From NCBI GenBank assembly GCA_030145345.1, contig JAQYVT010000024.1, positions 1 through 33,330 on the forward strand: a stretch of 33,330 nucleotides of DNA, written 5' to 3'. The notes under the pieces are model-generated. The model was not told the origin of the DNA. It saw only the letters and a program-made list of their open reading frames with translations, and did not search any database. A program made the position numbers and the translations under genes. This DNA is from Desulfobacterales bacterium. GTDB lineage: Bacteria; Desulfobacterota; Desulfobacteria; Desulfobacterales; UBA11574. Positions 17,904-26,843 of the stretch are shown piece after piece. Positions within the stretch are counted from its first letter, which is position 1, and each line of letters opens with the position of its first letter.

Positions 17904-18363
17904 AGAAACTCCTTTATCCGTTCAACGGATTTTTCATAAATAGTGCCCATCCATAAACACATTTGAGCACTGAGTAGTTTCCAATTCATAAATGAGATGA
18001 TTTTTGATGCGTTCAGGAGGAAGTCATTACGCCTTCACTTCGGTGTCTCCGTCACTGGTAACCCATTGAAATTAAAAAGCGAATCCGCCAATAACGTTAC
18101 GGAGAAACAACCGTCCCCCGAATAGTTACAATCTTTTTATGGGGTTCGACAGTGAACCGATACCATCGGCACCCAGCTTTTATGTGTATTTGCAGGAGGT
18201 TCCAAAAGCAACATAAAAATGAACGATCGTATGAAGGGCAAGCAATTTTCTTGACACAAAAATCAGGTTCAGATAGTTAAAAAAATTAGGAAATAGCGTT
18301 TCCGAACTTTTGGTGGACAAGATTTTTTTTTAATACAACCGTATGAACAACGGAGCTTTTTTT
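17904..18363. other. Intergenic region before the tol cluster
   Basis: This 460-base divergent gap contains a single arm (GTGCCCATCCATAAA, 17943-17957) resembling the left end of the repeat at 26844-26984 (14 of 15 positions), then a TTCATAAATGAG...GGAGGAAG stretch that looks like decayed repeat sequence, and finally the promoter of the tol operon. No gene was found. Confidence 0.5.
18251..18279 (+). promoter_or_regulatory. Sigma-70-like promoter of the tol operon
   Basis: TTGACA at 18251-18256 and TAGTTA at 18274-18279 are separated by exactly 17 bases. Transcription would start near 18286, leaving a leader of about 75 bases before tolQ. It is the best promoter match noticed in the window. 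Confidence 0.6.
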
Positions 18364-19086
18364 ATGAATTCTACAGATTTAGATATACTCAGTATGATCA
18401 TACATGCCGGCCCAATGGTTAAATTCGTACTGTTGCTTCTGCTATTTTTTTCAGTCACATCTTGGGCAATCATGATAATGAAATATCGCTATATCAAGAC
18501 GGCATTCTCAGAGTCGGCTGAATTTATAGATTATTTCTGGACAAGTAGAAATCTTTCCAATGCTTTTACAAAGGCCAAACAGCTACGCGGCAGCCCCGTT
18601 GCCAGGATTTTTCGCGTGGGATATATAGAACTTAATAAATTGAGTCGGGCCGGCAGTCCAAAAGCATCGGAATCAAAATCTTCATCAGGGGGTGAAAACG
18701 CATCCCTAAGCTCAAGATTCACCGGAATCGACAACGTCAAACGCGCCTTGCGCCGGGCGATTAACAGCGAGACCACCCGCATGACTCGAATGGTCCCTTT
18801 CCTTGCAACAACCGGAAACACAACGCCATTCATCGGTTTGTTCGGGACCGTATGGGGCATCATGAGTTCTTTTCATGGTATCGGCCTTAGAGGTTCAGCG
18901 AGCCTTGCCGTCGTCGCTCCGGGGATTTCAGAAGCACTTGTCGCAACAGCGGCCGGGTTGGCGGCTGCAATCCCGGCGGTTATCGCCTTCAATCATTTTA
19001 TGCAGAAGATAAGAATTCTCGATTCTGAACTACAGAATTTTTCCGCCGATTTTTTGAATATTATCGAACGTGATATAATTACATAA
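18364..19086 (+). CDS. tolQ: Tol-Pal motor protein TolQ
   Basis: TolQ is an inner-membrane proton-channel subunit of the ExbB/MotA type that drives the Tol-Pal system during cell constriction. The 240-residue product has a first membrane helix at about 15-38 and two more in the C-terminal half ([19 protein letters not shown] and [19 protein letters not shown]), which contain the conserved Thr and Gly positions of the family. The ATG at 18364 is chosen because GGAG lies eight bases upstream; the ATG at 18343 lies before that site and would place it inside the gene. Odd feature: the cytoplasmic loop carries a Ser-rich stretch ([20 protein letters not shown]) not usual in TolQ. First gene of the cluster, 13 bases before tolR. 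Confidence 0.9.
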   Translation: MNSTDLDILSMIIHAGPMVKFVLLLLLFFSVTSWAIMIMKYRYIKTAFSESAEFIDYFWTSRNLSNAFTKAKQLRGSPVARIFRVGYIELNKLSRAGSPKASESKSSSGGENASLSSRFTGIDNVKRALRRAINSETTRMTRMVPFLATTGNTTPFIGLFGTVWGIMSSFHGIGLRGSASLAVVAPGISEALVATAAGLAAAIPAVIAFNHFMQKIRILDSELQNFSADFLNIIERDIIT

Positions 19087-19099
19087 GGGAGAAGCTTCC

Positions 19100-19540
19100 A
19101 TGGCACTTGGAACGAACGGCGACCGCCTGATGTCTGATATCAATGTAACACCGTTTGTTGATGTCATGCTCGTTCTTCTGGTTATCTTTATGGTAACTGC
19201 ACCCATGATGATGCAGGGTGTAGATGTTGCGCTGCCTGAAACAACGTCACAGCCACTGGCCGCAAAAAAAGAGAATCTTATCATCACCATCAACAAGAAA
19301 AATGAAATATATATTAATAATTACCAGGTCGCCATCGATTTTCTTCAGGAGAAACTCAAGAAAATTTTAGAAGGCAGAGCAGAGCGGGAAGTGTATCTTC
19401 GGGCAGACCGGGAAATACCCTACGGGTTTGTGGTCCGTGTTATGTCTGAGATAAAAGCGGGAGGGGTCGAAAAACTGGGCATGGTAACGGAACCGATTCA
19501 GCACGATAAAAAAGGCAACAAACAAAAAGCAAAAAGCTGA
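19100..19540 (+). CDS. tolR: Tol-Pal motor protein TolR
   Basis: A 146-residue bitopic protein that pairs with TolQ. It begins with the family signature [20 protein letters not shown]; Asp21 in the single membrane helix (about 19-38) is the conserved proton-path residue. The periplasmic domain (about 60-135) carries the [20 protein letters not shown] segment typical of TolR/ExbD. AAGGGAGAAG upstream supports the ATG. The stop TGA shares one base with the ATG of the next gene (TGATG), indicating coupled translation. The C-terminus is unusually Lys-rich. Confidence 0.93.
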   Translation: MALGTNGDRLMSDINVTPFVDVMLVLLVIFMVTAPMMMQGVDVALPETTSQPLAAKKENLIITINKKNEIYINNYQVAIDFLQEKLKKILEGRAEREVYLRADREIPYGFVVRVMSEIKAGGVEKLGMVTEPIQHDKKGNKQKAKS

Positions 19541-20418
19541 TGAATCAAAGGGCACATCCGCATCATTATTTAGACCGAGAAGAGAAAGATGAACGCCGGA
19601 CATTATTTTGGAATTTTACCGCTTCTTGTGTGTGTCATTTGATTGTTTTTGCGGTTCTGATCTTTGCACCCGGCTATGCGAAAGGGAAAAAACCTTCCCT
19701 GTCTGTTATAAATGTCAGCCTTGTAACCCTCCCCGCTCAGGGGAAAATGCCCGCTCCGGGAAAAAAGAACGCTGTAGAATCCAAGAAACCGTCGGTAACG
19801 GAGAAAAAAGCCCCGAAGATTTCCACTAAAACCACGCCTGAAACCGTTAAAAAGCCTTCTGAAGCCATTTCTCTTAATGCCAAGAAAAAGCCTAAAACAT
19901 CCCTTAAAAAGAAGACTTTCAAGACTGAAAAGGTGGTTAAGAGCGCCATCGACCGAATTGAAAAAAAAGTTGACGAATCGAGACCCGATCAGATCAAACA
20001 GGCCATTGCCCGCCTCGAGAAGCAGGTGGAAAAGACCGGACCGAAAGACCTTAAGAAGCAACAGAACAGCAGGGGGGGGGGAATTCCTGGCGGAACCGGA
20101 TCCGGGAGAAAAAAAGCATTGGAACTCATCGATATCTATCGAATCGAAATTGCATATCGGATTCAGAAAAATTGGGCATTTTCCGATCAATTGGCAGGGG
20201 GCCGCACCGATCTTGAAGCCTGGGTCGCAATTAAGGTTATGCGAAACGGGGAAATAAAGGATGTCTGGTTTGATAAAAGGTCGGGAAACAGCTATTTTGA
20301 TGACGCTGCAAAAAATGCGATTATGAAGTCGAATCCACTTCCCCCGCTCCCATCAGCCTATGTACGGCCCTATTGTGAAGCCGGTTTTCACTTTACGCTT
20401 TCGGGAATAAGTAAATAA
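19540..20418 (+). CDS. tolA: TolA/TonB-like envelope-spanning protein
   Basis: The 292-residue protein has one membrane helix (about 24-44), a long Lys/Pro/Ala-rich periplasmic linker (about 55-175) and a TonB_C/TolA-type domain at the end (about 190-290, with KVMRNGEIKDVWFDKRSG and PLPPLPSAY). It would link TolQR to TolB and Pal across the periplasm. Position between tolR and tolB makes the TolA role the best reading, although the C-terminal domain resembles TonB as much as TolA. A run of ten G (20072-20081) encodes Arg178-Gly-Gly-Gly at the linker-domain junction; loss or gain of one G would remove the C-terminal domain, with stops near 20257 or 20213. Confidence 0.85.
   Translation: MNQRAHPHHYLDREEKDERRTLFWNFTASCVCHLIVFAVLIFAPGYAKGKKPSLSVINVSLVTLPAQGKMPAPGKKNAVESKKPSVTEKKAPKISTKTTPETVKKPSEAISLNAKKKPKTSLKKKTFKTEKVVKSAIDRIEKKVDESRPDQIKQAIARLEKQVEKTGPKDLKKQQNSRGGGIPGGTGSGRKKALELIDIYRIEIAYRIQKNWAFSDQLAGGRTDLEAWVAIKVMRNGEIKDVWFDKRSGNSYFDDAAKNAIMKSNPLPPLPSAYVRPYCEAGFHFTLSGISK
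20072..20081 (+). repeat. G10 homopolymer inside tolA
   Basis: Ten consecutive G bases sit in the tolA coding sequence at the linker/C-terminal domain boundary. Such tracts slip during replication and are also error-prone in sequencing. The frame read here is intact and gives a full TonB-like domain. Confidence 0.9.
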
Positions 20419-20458
20419 TACAGATTTTCGTTTCAGATTTAAGGAGTTTGATATTGCT

Positions 20459-21781
20459 ATGAGAAATTGCTGGATTAAAATTTTTGGACTGATTGTAATA
20501 ATGTCTTTTTGGGCGGTACCGGGAGTGGCCCGGGCCGGATACGATTATATTGACATTTCCCATCCTTTTTTAAGAAAAATTCCCATCGCAGTACCATTGT
20601 TCAAGAAAGTTTCTTCGGGTCATGGAACCGACCAATTATCAAAATCAGCGTCTGATCTTCTCGCTGAAACATTGGAGTTTACAGGATATTTTAAATTTCT
20701 TGACCGTGAAGCCTTCCTGGTCAACCCACAGGCGGACGCCGCCTTTGCCAGTGTCAATTTCCATGACTGGACCAGCATCGGCGCAGAGCTTCTGGTAACC
20801 GGCGGTGTTCTGGTCCAGGACAACCTTGTGGAAATAGAGCTCCGACTCTACGATACCTTCAAAGAGCAATTGTTGGTCGGAAAAAGATACAAGGGGCGGC
20901 TTGCGGATGAACGAAAGATAATACGCCGCTTTTGTAGCGAGGTGATATACACCCTGACCGGTGACCGGGGGATTTTTGACACTGAAATCGCATTTGTATC
21001 TACAGGTACGGGCAGCAAGGAAATTTATATCTGTGAATTTGACGGATACAATCCCAGACAGCTTACACACATCAAAAGTATCACCCTCTCGCCGGCCTGG
21101 TCATCGGATGGAAAATGGCTTGCCTATACCTCTTATGCAAAGGGCAAACCCGATCTTTACATTAAAAATTTGAGAGAAAATCGCGGCCATGTCGTTGCGA
21201 AAAAAGGTATCAATACAACACCGGCTTGGTTTCCCAACAAATTCGAACTGGCTGCGACCCTTTCATTTTCTGATGATCCGGAAATTTATCTATTGACCGG
21301 AACCGGGAAAATTATTAAAAGGTTAACCTATAACAAGGGTATTGATGTATCGCCCACCTGGTCTCCGGACGGCAAGTCCGTGGCGTTTGTCTCAAAAAGG
21401 TCTGGAACCCCACAAATTTATGTCAAAGATTTAGATTCCGGCCAGATAAAAAGATTGACGTTTCAGGGACGCTATAATACACAACCCAGCTGGTCTCCCA
21501 AGGGAGATAAAATGGCATATTCAGGGATGGAAAATGGCCATAACAATATCTTCGTGATCGGGTTTGACGGTCAGGGCCCGATTCAATTGACCCACAACGA
21601 AGGTGACAATGAGTCGCCTTCCTGGTCTCCAGACGGAAATCTTATCGTTTTCGCTTCAACACGGGAAGGGCCTTCCAGGATCTATGTCATGACGAGCTAT
21701 GGAACCGACCATAGACGCTTACTCGCGTTGAAAGGCCGGCAGACAGAACCAAAATGGTCACCAAGAATGGTCAACAAATAA
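20459..21781 (+). CDS. tolB: Tol-Pal periplasmic protein TolB
   Basis: This 440-residue exported protein has a signal sequence ending near ARA-GYD (about residue 26), an N-terminal TolB_N domain (about 30-170) and a six-bladed beta-propeller built of PD40 repeats; successive blades show the pattern SPAWSSDGKWLAYTS, SPTWSPDGKSVAFVS, QPSWSPKGDKMAYSG, SPSWSPDGNLIVFAS. TolB binds Pal and TolA and is the periplasmic hub of the system. AAGGAG at 20441-20446 lies 12 bases before the ATG, a slightly long spacing. Gaps of 40 bases to tolA and 28 bases to pal suggest one transcript. Confidence 0.95.
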   Translation: MRNCWIKIFGLIVIMSFWAVPGVARAGYDYIDISHPFLRKIPIAVPLFKKVSSGHGTDQLSKSASDLLAETLEFTGYFKFLDREAFLVNPQADAAFASVNFHDWTSIGAELLVTGGVLVQDNLVEIELRLYDTFKEQLLVGKRYKGRLADERKIIRRFCSEVIYTLTGDRGIFDTEIAFVSTGTGSKEIYICEFDGYNPRQLTHIKSITLSPAWSSDGKWLAYTSYAKGKPDLYIKNLRENRGHVVAKKGINTTPAWFPNKFELAATLSFSDDPEIYLLTGTGKIIKRLTYNKGIDVSPTWSPDGKSVAFVSKRSGTPQIYVKDLDSGQIKRLTFQGRYNTQPSWSPKGDKMAYSGMENGHNNIFVIGFDGQGPIQLTHNEGDNESPSWSPDGNLIVFASTREGPSRIYVMTSYGTDHRRLLALKGRQTEPKWSPRMVNK

Positions 21782-21809
21782 TTTATAAATACATTAAAAG
21801 GAGGAAAAA

Positions 21810-22373
21810 ATGCAAAAAAAGTTGTGGATAATTTTGGCCATGGTATTTGTAGTCCCCGGTTTGCTGTTCACCGCTTCATGTGCAAAGAAGGCTGTCAAAG
21901 AGGACACCTCTTTATCCCAACAGGCCCAAGATGAAGCTGCAAAAGCTGCTGCTGAAAAAGCAAGACAGGAAGAATTGGCCAGACAGCGGGCCATAGAAGA
22001 GGCGAGCCTCAAGGAAGAAGCGATACAAAAGGCGAAAGATAATTTCTTAAATGAAGATGTCGGCTTCGAATTTGACAGCGCTGTTTTGACGCCGGAGGCA
22101 CAAGAAATATTAAAAGTAAAAGCCGAATGGCTCCATAACAATGCTAACGTCAAGTCTACCGTCGAGGGACACTGCGACGAACGTGGCACCCTTGAGTACA
22201 ACCTTGCTCTGGGTGAGAGACGCGCCTCAAGTGCAAAGTCTTTTCTGGTAGACCTTGGTATTCCGGCATCGCGCTTAACCACCATAAGCTATGGTGAAGA
22301 ACGTCCGGTAGACCCCGGCCAGAATGAAGCGGCCTGGGCAAAGAACCGAAGATGCCATTTTACCATTAACTGA
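21810..22373 (+). CDS. pal: Peptidoglycan-associated lipoprotein Pal
   Basis: A 187-residue outer-membrane lipoprotein. The lipobox is LFTASC with lipidated Cys24; an Ala/Glu/Lys-rich coiled linker (about 35-75) follows. The C-terminal OmpA-like domain (about 80-187) has the peptidoglycan-binding pattern [26 protein letters not shown], including the Asp and Arg that contact diaminopimelate. Pal anchors the outer membrane to the wall and is handled by TolB. AAAAGGAGG gives a strong start. Downstream hairpins at 22381-22471 may limit read-through to cpoB. Confidence 0.95.
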   Translation: MQKKLWIILAMVFVVPGLLFTASCAKKAVKEDTSLSQQAQDEAAKAAAEKARQEELARQRAIEEASLKEEAIQKAKDNFLNEDVGFEFDSAVLTPEAQEILKVKAEWLHNNANVKSTVEGHCDERGTLEYNLALGERRASSAKSFLVDLGIPASRLTTISYGEERPVDPGQNEAAWAKNRRCHFTIN

Positions 22374-22380
22374 TAGGACT

Positions 22381-22471
22381 CCCGAATAGCGTCAAAACTC
22401 AATTCGGCGTTATCCGTTATTCGGGCTGGCAACCATAACCGGCAAGCGACGGACGGGCTGTCGCTTGCCGG
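22381..22471 (+). terminator. Two hairpins between pal and cpoB
   Basis: CCCGAATA (22381-22388) pairs with TATTCGGG (22418-22425), and CCGGCAAGCGAC (22439-22450) pairs perfectly with GTCGCTTGCCGG (22460-22471) around a nine-base loop. Neither is followed by a U-run, so they may act as mRNA-stabilising or attenuating structures rather than full terminators. Confidence 0.5.
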
Positions 22472-22513
22472 CGATTTCCATGAAATTGACGTTTTACGGG
22501 TTAAATTCTTACC

Positions 22514-23359
22514 ATGAAAAATACGGTATTAATGGTTCTGACCTGGATGATAGTTTTATCCGGATGCGCGCTTCAGCAGGATGTAATCTCCCTGGACGAT
22601 CGCCTGGCGCAATCGGAACGCCGCTATGCCGAGGCCGAGCAAAAGAACAAAGAACTTGAATCAAAACTATCTGAATACGGCAAATCTCTGGATAAGGATG
22701 ATAAAAATCTTAGAAGTAAAACCGCCAGTCAAAGTGCAATGATTGACAGCCTTAGAGAAGAGATCCGAATTTTAAGTGGGAGACTCGAAGAGACGGAATA
22801 CTTCTTAAAACAGAAAATACAGGCTTTTGAAAAATCGTCAGAGGCCATTGATAAGAGTACAAATTCAAATAAAGACCGTATCGCACGTCTGGAGCAGTAT
22901 TTGAATTTTGAATCAACAGCGTCCGGTCAAAAAAGCATCTCGGATTCAGGCAAGACATCCGAAAAGCAGGTCAAAAACCAACTTTCTGAAGATGGGATAT
23001 ACCAGTCTGCCAAACAGGCGTATGATCAAGGTGACTTTGAAGCCGCCCGAGAAGGATTCAAAAAATTAATAAAACAATATCCGAAGTCAAAAAATGCTGA
23101 CAACGCCCAGTTTTGGATCGGCGAAATATACTACCATGAAAAATGGTATGAAAAAGCGATTTTGGAATACCAGAAGGTTATCGAAAAATATCCAAAAGGG
23201 AATAAGGTTCAGGCATCGCTCTTGAAGCAGGGATTTGCGTTTTTAAACCTCGGAGACACGTCAAATGCGCGTCTGATCTTATCGGAACTTATAAAAAAAT
23301 ATCCGAAGTCGAATGAGGCAAAAATTGCCAAACGCAAATTAAAAGGACTTGCACCTTGA
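22514..23359 (+). CDS. cpoB: Cell division coordinator CpoB/YbgF-like lipoprotein
   Basis: This 281-residue protein ends the tol-pal set as in many proteobacteria. It has a lipobox LSGC (Cys18), unlike E. coli CpoB which is soluble; lipidation of this protein is common in deltaproteobacterial relatives. Residues about 25-120 form a coiled coil (heptads rich in Glu/Lys/Leu), and residues about 155-281 contain TPR-type repeats ending in SKNADNAQFWIGEIYYHEKWY and KYPKSNEAKIAKRKL. CpoB links peptidoglycan synthesis with Tol-driven outer-membrane constriction. There is no clear ribosome-binding site before the ATG, which follows the hairpin region. Confidence 0.88.
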   Translation: MKNTVLMVLTWMIVLSGCALQQDVISLDDRLAQSERRYAEAEQKNKELESKLSEYGKSLDKDDKNLRSKTASQSAMIDSLREEIRILSGRLEETEYFLKQKIQAFEKSSEAIDKSTNSNKDRIARLEQYLNFESTASGQKSISDSGKTSEKQVKNQLSEDGIYQSAKQAYDQGDFEAAREGFKKLIKQYPKSKNADNAQFWIGEIYYHEKWYEKAILEYQKVIEKYPKGNKVQASLLKQGFAFLNLGDTSNARLILSELIKKYPKSNEAKIAKRKLKGLAP

Positions 23360-23450
23360 TACCGGACATCGGATGCAAAATTTTGATCCGGAAAAGCACT
23401 AGTTTTTACGACGCCATACAGAGAATACCGTGTCAAGAAAAGAGCGTGGA

Positions 23451-23948
23451 ATGATAAAGATTATCGGTATCGATCCAGGCCTATCTGCAACGGGTGTTGG
23501 AATTGTCAAGGGAATGGGTCTTAAAATCGACGACTTCTCTTTCGGCACTATTCATACTTCAAAAAACACATCTTTACCCAACCGCCTTGATCAAATCTTT
23601 TCAAATCTTCTCGTTGTTTTGAAAGATGAGAAGCCGGACCTGATGGTCGTGGAAGACGTATTTTCTGTGAAAAATTTTCCAAAGGCCGGCATCACTTTGG
23701 GCAAAGTGTCCGGCGTTGTTCTCCTTGCCGGATGCCGGTTTGATGTACCTGTCACGGAAGTTCCCGTTCGTGAGGCCAAACAGGTATTAACCGGAAATGG
23801 CAATGCAACCAAAATGCAGCTTGAAAAGGCCGTACGAAGTTTATTAAACCTGACGACGCCCATACGGCCTTATCACGCTTCTGATGCCTTGGGATTGGCC
23901 CTCCTTGGTTTGTTCCGCCATAGTGCCAAGTTGGCTCAAATCGCATAA
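23451..23948 (+). CDS. ruvC: Crossover junction endonuclease RuvC
   Basis: The 165-residue RuvC resolves Holliday junctions by paired cuts. Catalytic residues are visible as Asp8 (IIGIDPG), Glu68 (MVVEDVF), His142 and Asp145 (YHASDALGLAL); the His at the third position matches the Thermus-type active site rather than the Asp of E. coli. The ATG at 23451 is preferred with AAAAGAG upstream; a GTG at 23430 would add seven residues. It is followed by ruvA after 19 bases, and the order C-A-B is common among relatives. Confidence 0.95.
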   Translation: MIKIIGIDPGLSATGVGIVKGMGLKIDDFSFGTIHTSKNTSLPNRLDQIFSNLLVVLKDEKPDLMVVEDVFSVKNFPKAGITLGKVSGVVLLAGCRFDVPVTEVPVREAKQVLTGNGNATKMQLEKAVRSLLNLTTPIRPYHASDALGLALLGLFRHSAKLAQIA

Positions 23949-23967
23949 CACATAAAGAAAGGATAAA

Positions 23968-24588
23968 ATGATCGGTTATCTTGAAGGAAAACTTTTGAAA
24001 AAAGAAGATGACCGGATACTTATTCTCGCAAATCAGGTCGGTTACGAGGTCCTGCTCCCCGCATTTGTAATGGAAACCTTTGGCTCAAAAACGGTGGGGG
24101 ACCCGGTTTCCCTTTATATCTATTATCAGCAGACCGAGCGGCAACCTAAGCCGATTCTGATTGGTTTTAATCTTGAGGTTGAAAAAGAATTTTTTCAATA
24201 CTTTATTTCTGTTGAAGCCATCGGAGCCCTCAAGGCGGTTAAAGCCTTGAGTATTCCTGCTCGTGATATTGCAAGAGCCATCGAGTCAAAAGATGTTAAT
24301 ACGCTCAAACAATTAAAAGGTATCGGTGACCGGACGGCCCGTAAAATTGTCGCCACACTCGAAGGCAAGATGGATAAATTTGCGCTGATCCGAAAATCTG
24401 AAAAGATAGAATACCCAGTGGTCGAAGACCTGTCAAAAAAGGTATTGGAGGTACTGATAGGTCAACTCGGGTACAGGACAAAAGAGGCAAAACAGATGAT
24501 TACGGATGCCATGAAGCGTAACACCGACATATCGACGCCTGAAGAGCTCTTTGAAGAAGTCTATCGCGGAGAAAATGCCCGGGGCTGA
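23968..24588 (+). CDS. ruvA: Holliday junction branch-migration protein RuvA
   Basis: RuvA binds the four-way junction as a tetramer and loads RuvB. The 206-residue sequence has the N-terminal OB fold (MIGYLEGKLLKK ... NQVGYEVLLP), the middle helix-hairpin-helix domain with LKQLKGIGDRTARKIVATLEGK (about 112-133), and a C-terminal UBA-like domain (about 155-206) that contacts RuvB. AAAGGA precedes the ATG. The cluster is then interrupted by 233 bases holding a strong G+C-rich hairpin before ruvB. Confidence 0.95.
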   Translation: MIGYLEGKLLKKEDDRILILANQVGYEVLLPAFVMETFGSKTVGDPVSLYIYYQQTERQPKPILIGFNLEVEKEFFQYFISVEAIGALKAVKALSIPARDIARAIESKDVNTLKQLKGIGDRTARKIVATLEGKMDKFALIRKSEKIEYPVVEDLSKKVLEVLIGQLGYRTKEAKQMITDAMKRNTDISTPEELFEEVYRGENARG

Positions 24589-24612
24589 TTTGACAATAAA
24601 GATGCTGATTCT

Positions 24613-24626
24613 AACCCCTCGGGGTT
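24613..24626 (+). terminator. Small GC hairpin after ruvA
   Basis: AACCCCTCGGGGTT can fold into a short stem 25 bases after ruvA stop. There is no U-run, so termination is doubtful. Confidence 0.25.
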
Positions 24627-24710
24627 TCGACATTGTGTTAACTTCGGTTTTGCATCCCTGCTTTTGGCAGTGTTTTAATCCTTGCGAAACGATTCTATTT
24701 TAAAATTGTT

Positions 24711-24725
24711 CCATCATTCCAATTG
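24711..24725. repeat. CCATCATTCCAATTG repeat motif
   Basis: This 15-mer matches the reverse complement of 28359-28373 at 14 of 15 positions. It lies just outside the G+C-rich inverted repeat at 24729-24795, suggesting both belong to a dispersed intergenic repeat. Confidence 0.4.
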
Positions 24726-24728
24726 TAA

Positions 24729-24795
24729 CCTGTCCCCGGAAGCGCCCCCGGCCGCCTCGCCCTGCTCGGCGGGCGGGGGCGCTTCCAGGGACAGG
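24729..24795. repeat. 67-base G+C-rich inverted repeat upstream of ruvB
   Basis: The 22-base arms at 24729-24750 and 24774-24795 match at 21 of 22 positions (CCTGTCCC..GGAAGCGCCCCCG type). The base composition differs sharply from the AT-rich surroundings. It interrupts the ruv cluster and ends 26 bases before the ruvB start. It could be a REP-like element acquired by transposition, a transcription-processing site, or an RNA structure affecting ruvB expression. Confidence 0.7.
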
Positions 24796-24821
24796 CCGAG
24801 CGGAGCGAACCCACTGAGTGA

Positions 24822-25874
24822 ATGTTTAAAATGAATGATCATACACGAATACATTTTTCCGACAAACAGGACATTCTGACAGGATCGTGTCTTGCGGTTG
24901 ACAAAGATCCGGAAATCCTGTCTTTAAGGCCGACACGATTCGCGGATTACATTGGCCAAGCGGAGGTTGTAGAAGCCCTGCAAATAGCGATTGAAGCTGC
25001 AAAACAGCGTGAGGAACCGGTGGATCACATCCTGTTTCATGGGCCGCCCGGCCTTGGGAAAACGACACTTGCACATATTATTACCCATGAAATGGGCGGC
25101 AATCTCACGACGTCTTCCGGACCTTCTTTAGAAAAAGGGGGAGACCTCATCGGTATTCTAACCCATTTAGAAGACAGCGATATCCTCTTCATCGATGAAA
25201 TCCACAGAACCCCGAAGATTGTGGAGGAATTTCTGTATTCTGCCATGGAAGACTTTGCCGTCGATTTTGTGTTTGACAAGGGTATGCATGCCCGAAGTCA
25301 CAAGTATCGGCTGAACCGCTTTACACTTGTCGGCGCCACCACCCGGGTGGGGCTTTTATCAGCGCCCCTGCGTGACCGTTTCGGCATTTTCAGAAGCCTC
25401 GATTTCTACAGTCAAGCGAATCTGGTTCAAATCATCAAACGTTCTGCCGTTCTGCTTAAGGTCACCATCGATGATGAGGGGGCCGCCGAGCTTGCGAAAC
25501 GATCCAGGGGGACACCACGGATTGTCAACAGACTCCTTAAACGTGTAAGGGACTATTCACAGGTGCGTGCAGATGGAATCATTACAAAAAAGACCGTCGA
25601 AGCAGCGCTGTCGTTAGAAGGTGTTGATGAAAAGGGATTGACCGATCTCGACCGCAGATATCTAAAAACAATTATCGAGTTTTATAAGGGCGGTCCGGTG
25701 GGCATTGAAGCCATCGCAGCAACCCTTCAGGAAGAAACCGATACACTGGTCGATGTCATTGAACCCTATCTGTTAAAAATCGGGCTTGTCACACGGACCT
25801 CTTCCGGAAGAAAGGCTTCAGAGGAAGCTTGCAAACATCTCGGCTTGAGCTTTCAGAAAAGAATGTTTCAATAA
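24822..25874 (+). CDS. ruvB: Holliday junction branch-migration ATPase RuvB
   Basis: A 350-residue AAA+ motor that drives branch migration with RuvA. Walker A GPPGLGKT is at 74-81, Walker B/DEIH at 125-128, sensor segment [20 protein letters not shown] follows, and a winged-helix domain closes the protein ([18 protein letters not shown]). The N-terminus (about 30 residues before [12 protein letters not shown]) is longer than the E. coli form by roughly ten residues. The beta-hairpin region that touches RuvA reads [21 protein letters not shown]-like, divergent from the usual RxxxLxLPPFTL pattern. No strong ribosome-binding site precedes ATG 24822; ATG 24831 is an alternative. Confidence 0.95.
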   Translation: MFKMNDHTRIHFSDKQDILTGSCLAVDKDPEILSLRPTRFADYIGQAEVVEALQIAIEAAKQREEPVDHILFHGPPGLGKTTLAHIITHEMGGNLTTSSGPSLEKGGDLIGILTHLEDSDILFIDEIHRTPKIVEEFLYSAMEDFAVDFVFDKGMHARSHKYRLNRFTLVGATTRVGLLSAPLRDRFGIFRSLDFYSQANLVQIIKRSAVLLKVTIDDEGAAELAKRSRGTPRIVNRLLKRVRDYSQVRADGIITKKTVEAALSLEGVDEKGLTDLDRRYLKTIIEFYKGGPVGIEAIAATLQEETDTLVDVIEPYLLKIGLVTRTSSGRKASEEACKHLGLSFQKRMFQ

Positions 25875-26033
25875 TTGGACCCTTAATCCGGACATTTCAC
25901 GATTTGATTCCTTTATTTCCAAGGCCTCAGGGGCGAAGCTGCCGTAACGTGCCGAAAGCCCTCGATAACACAAAAAATGGGCGAATCACACGCGTGAACT
26001 GTTCGGGCGAAAAGGGTTAAAAATTGCTTTATC

Positions 26034-26840
26034 ATGTCGACAATCACATTGCTGACCGATTTTGGTTCCGAGGATGCCTATGTAGGAGTTATGAAGGGGG
26101 TTATCCTTTCTGTCAATCCTTCCGCCAAGATCATCGATATTTCCCACGCCGTCGATCCACAAGACTTGATCGAAGCTGCCTACCTCATTAACTCTTGCTA
26201 CCGATATTTCCCTGAACACACGGTGCACATTGTTGTTGTAGATCCTGGTGTCGGCAGCCATCGCGCCATCGTTGCCCTGGAAATGATGGGCCATGTTTTC
26301 CTTGCTCCGAATAACGGGGTGTTAACCCTTCTTATGGAGGAAGGAGAAATTGACGCGATGGTTCGGGTCGAGAATACGCGCTACTTTTTAAATCCCATAA
26401 GTCAGACCTTCCACGGCAGGGATATTTTTGCTCCGGTGGGTGGCCATATATCCAAGGGAATTGACATAAATAGTTTGGGTTCGCCCTTGGATCCACAGAG
26501 TCTTGTTTCTCTGGATATTCCAAAACCCCATATTTCCAATGGGGATGAACTGATCGGGGCCATTGTCTCCATCGATCGTTTTGGAAACTGTATTTCCAAT
26601 ATTGACGGAGATTGTTTGAAAAAATTTGCTGGAAAAGATGCTGAAAAAGGATTTGAAATCAAGACCGGCAAAAATATAATTACGGGGTTGTCCCAACGGT
26701 ATGGAGATGTAGAACCCGAGTCTCCCCTTGCCATTTTTGGAAGCTTCGGTTATCTTGAACTCGCGATGAATTGCGCCAATGCCAGCCGCCGTCTAAAAAT
26801 TAAAAAAGGAGATGCCATCACGTTGAAGTTAAAAATTTAG
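26034..26840 (+). CDS. S-adenosylmethionine hydroxide adenosyltransferase (DUF62)
   Basis: The 268-residue enzyme belongs to the DUF62 family, which cleaves S-adenosylmethionine with hydroxide to adenosine and methionine. The N-terminal domain starts ITLLTDFGSEDAYVGVMKGV. The catalytic triad of characterised members is matched by Asp70 (VVDPGVG), Arg77 (SHRAIV) and His127 (TFHGRD). The C-terminal beta-barrel domain contains IDRFGNCISNI, a family hallmark. The ATG at 26034 lacks a good ribosome-binding site. The biological reason for hydrolysing SAM is not settled in the family. The gene lies between ruvB and a repeat, apparently by itself. Confidence 0.92.
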   Translation: MSTITLLTDFGSEDAYVGVMKGVILSVNPSAKIIDISHAVDPQDLIEAAYLINSCYRYFPEHTVHIVVVDPGVGSHRAIVALEMMGHVFLAPNNGVLTLLMEEGEIDAMVRVENTRYFLNPISQTFHGRDIFAPVGGHISKGIDINSLGSPLDPQSLVSLDIPKPHISNGDELIGAIVSIDRFGNCISNIDGDCLKKFAGKDAEKGFEIKTGKNIITGLSQRYGDVEPESPLAIFGSFGYLELAMNCANASRRLKIKKGDAITLKLKI

Positions 26841-26843
26841 TTG

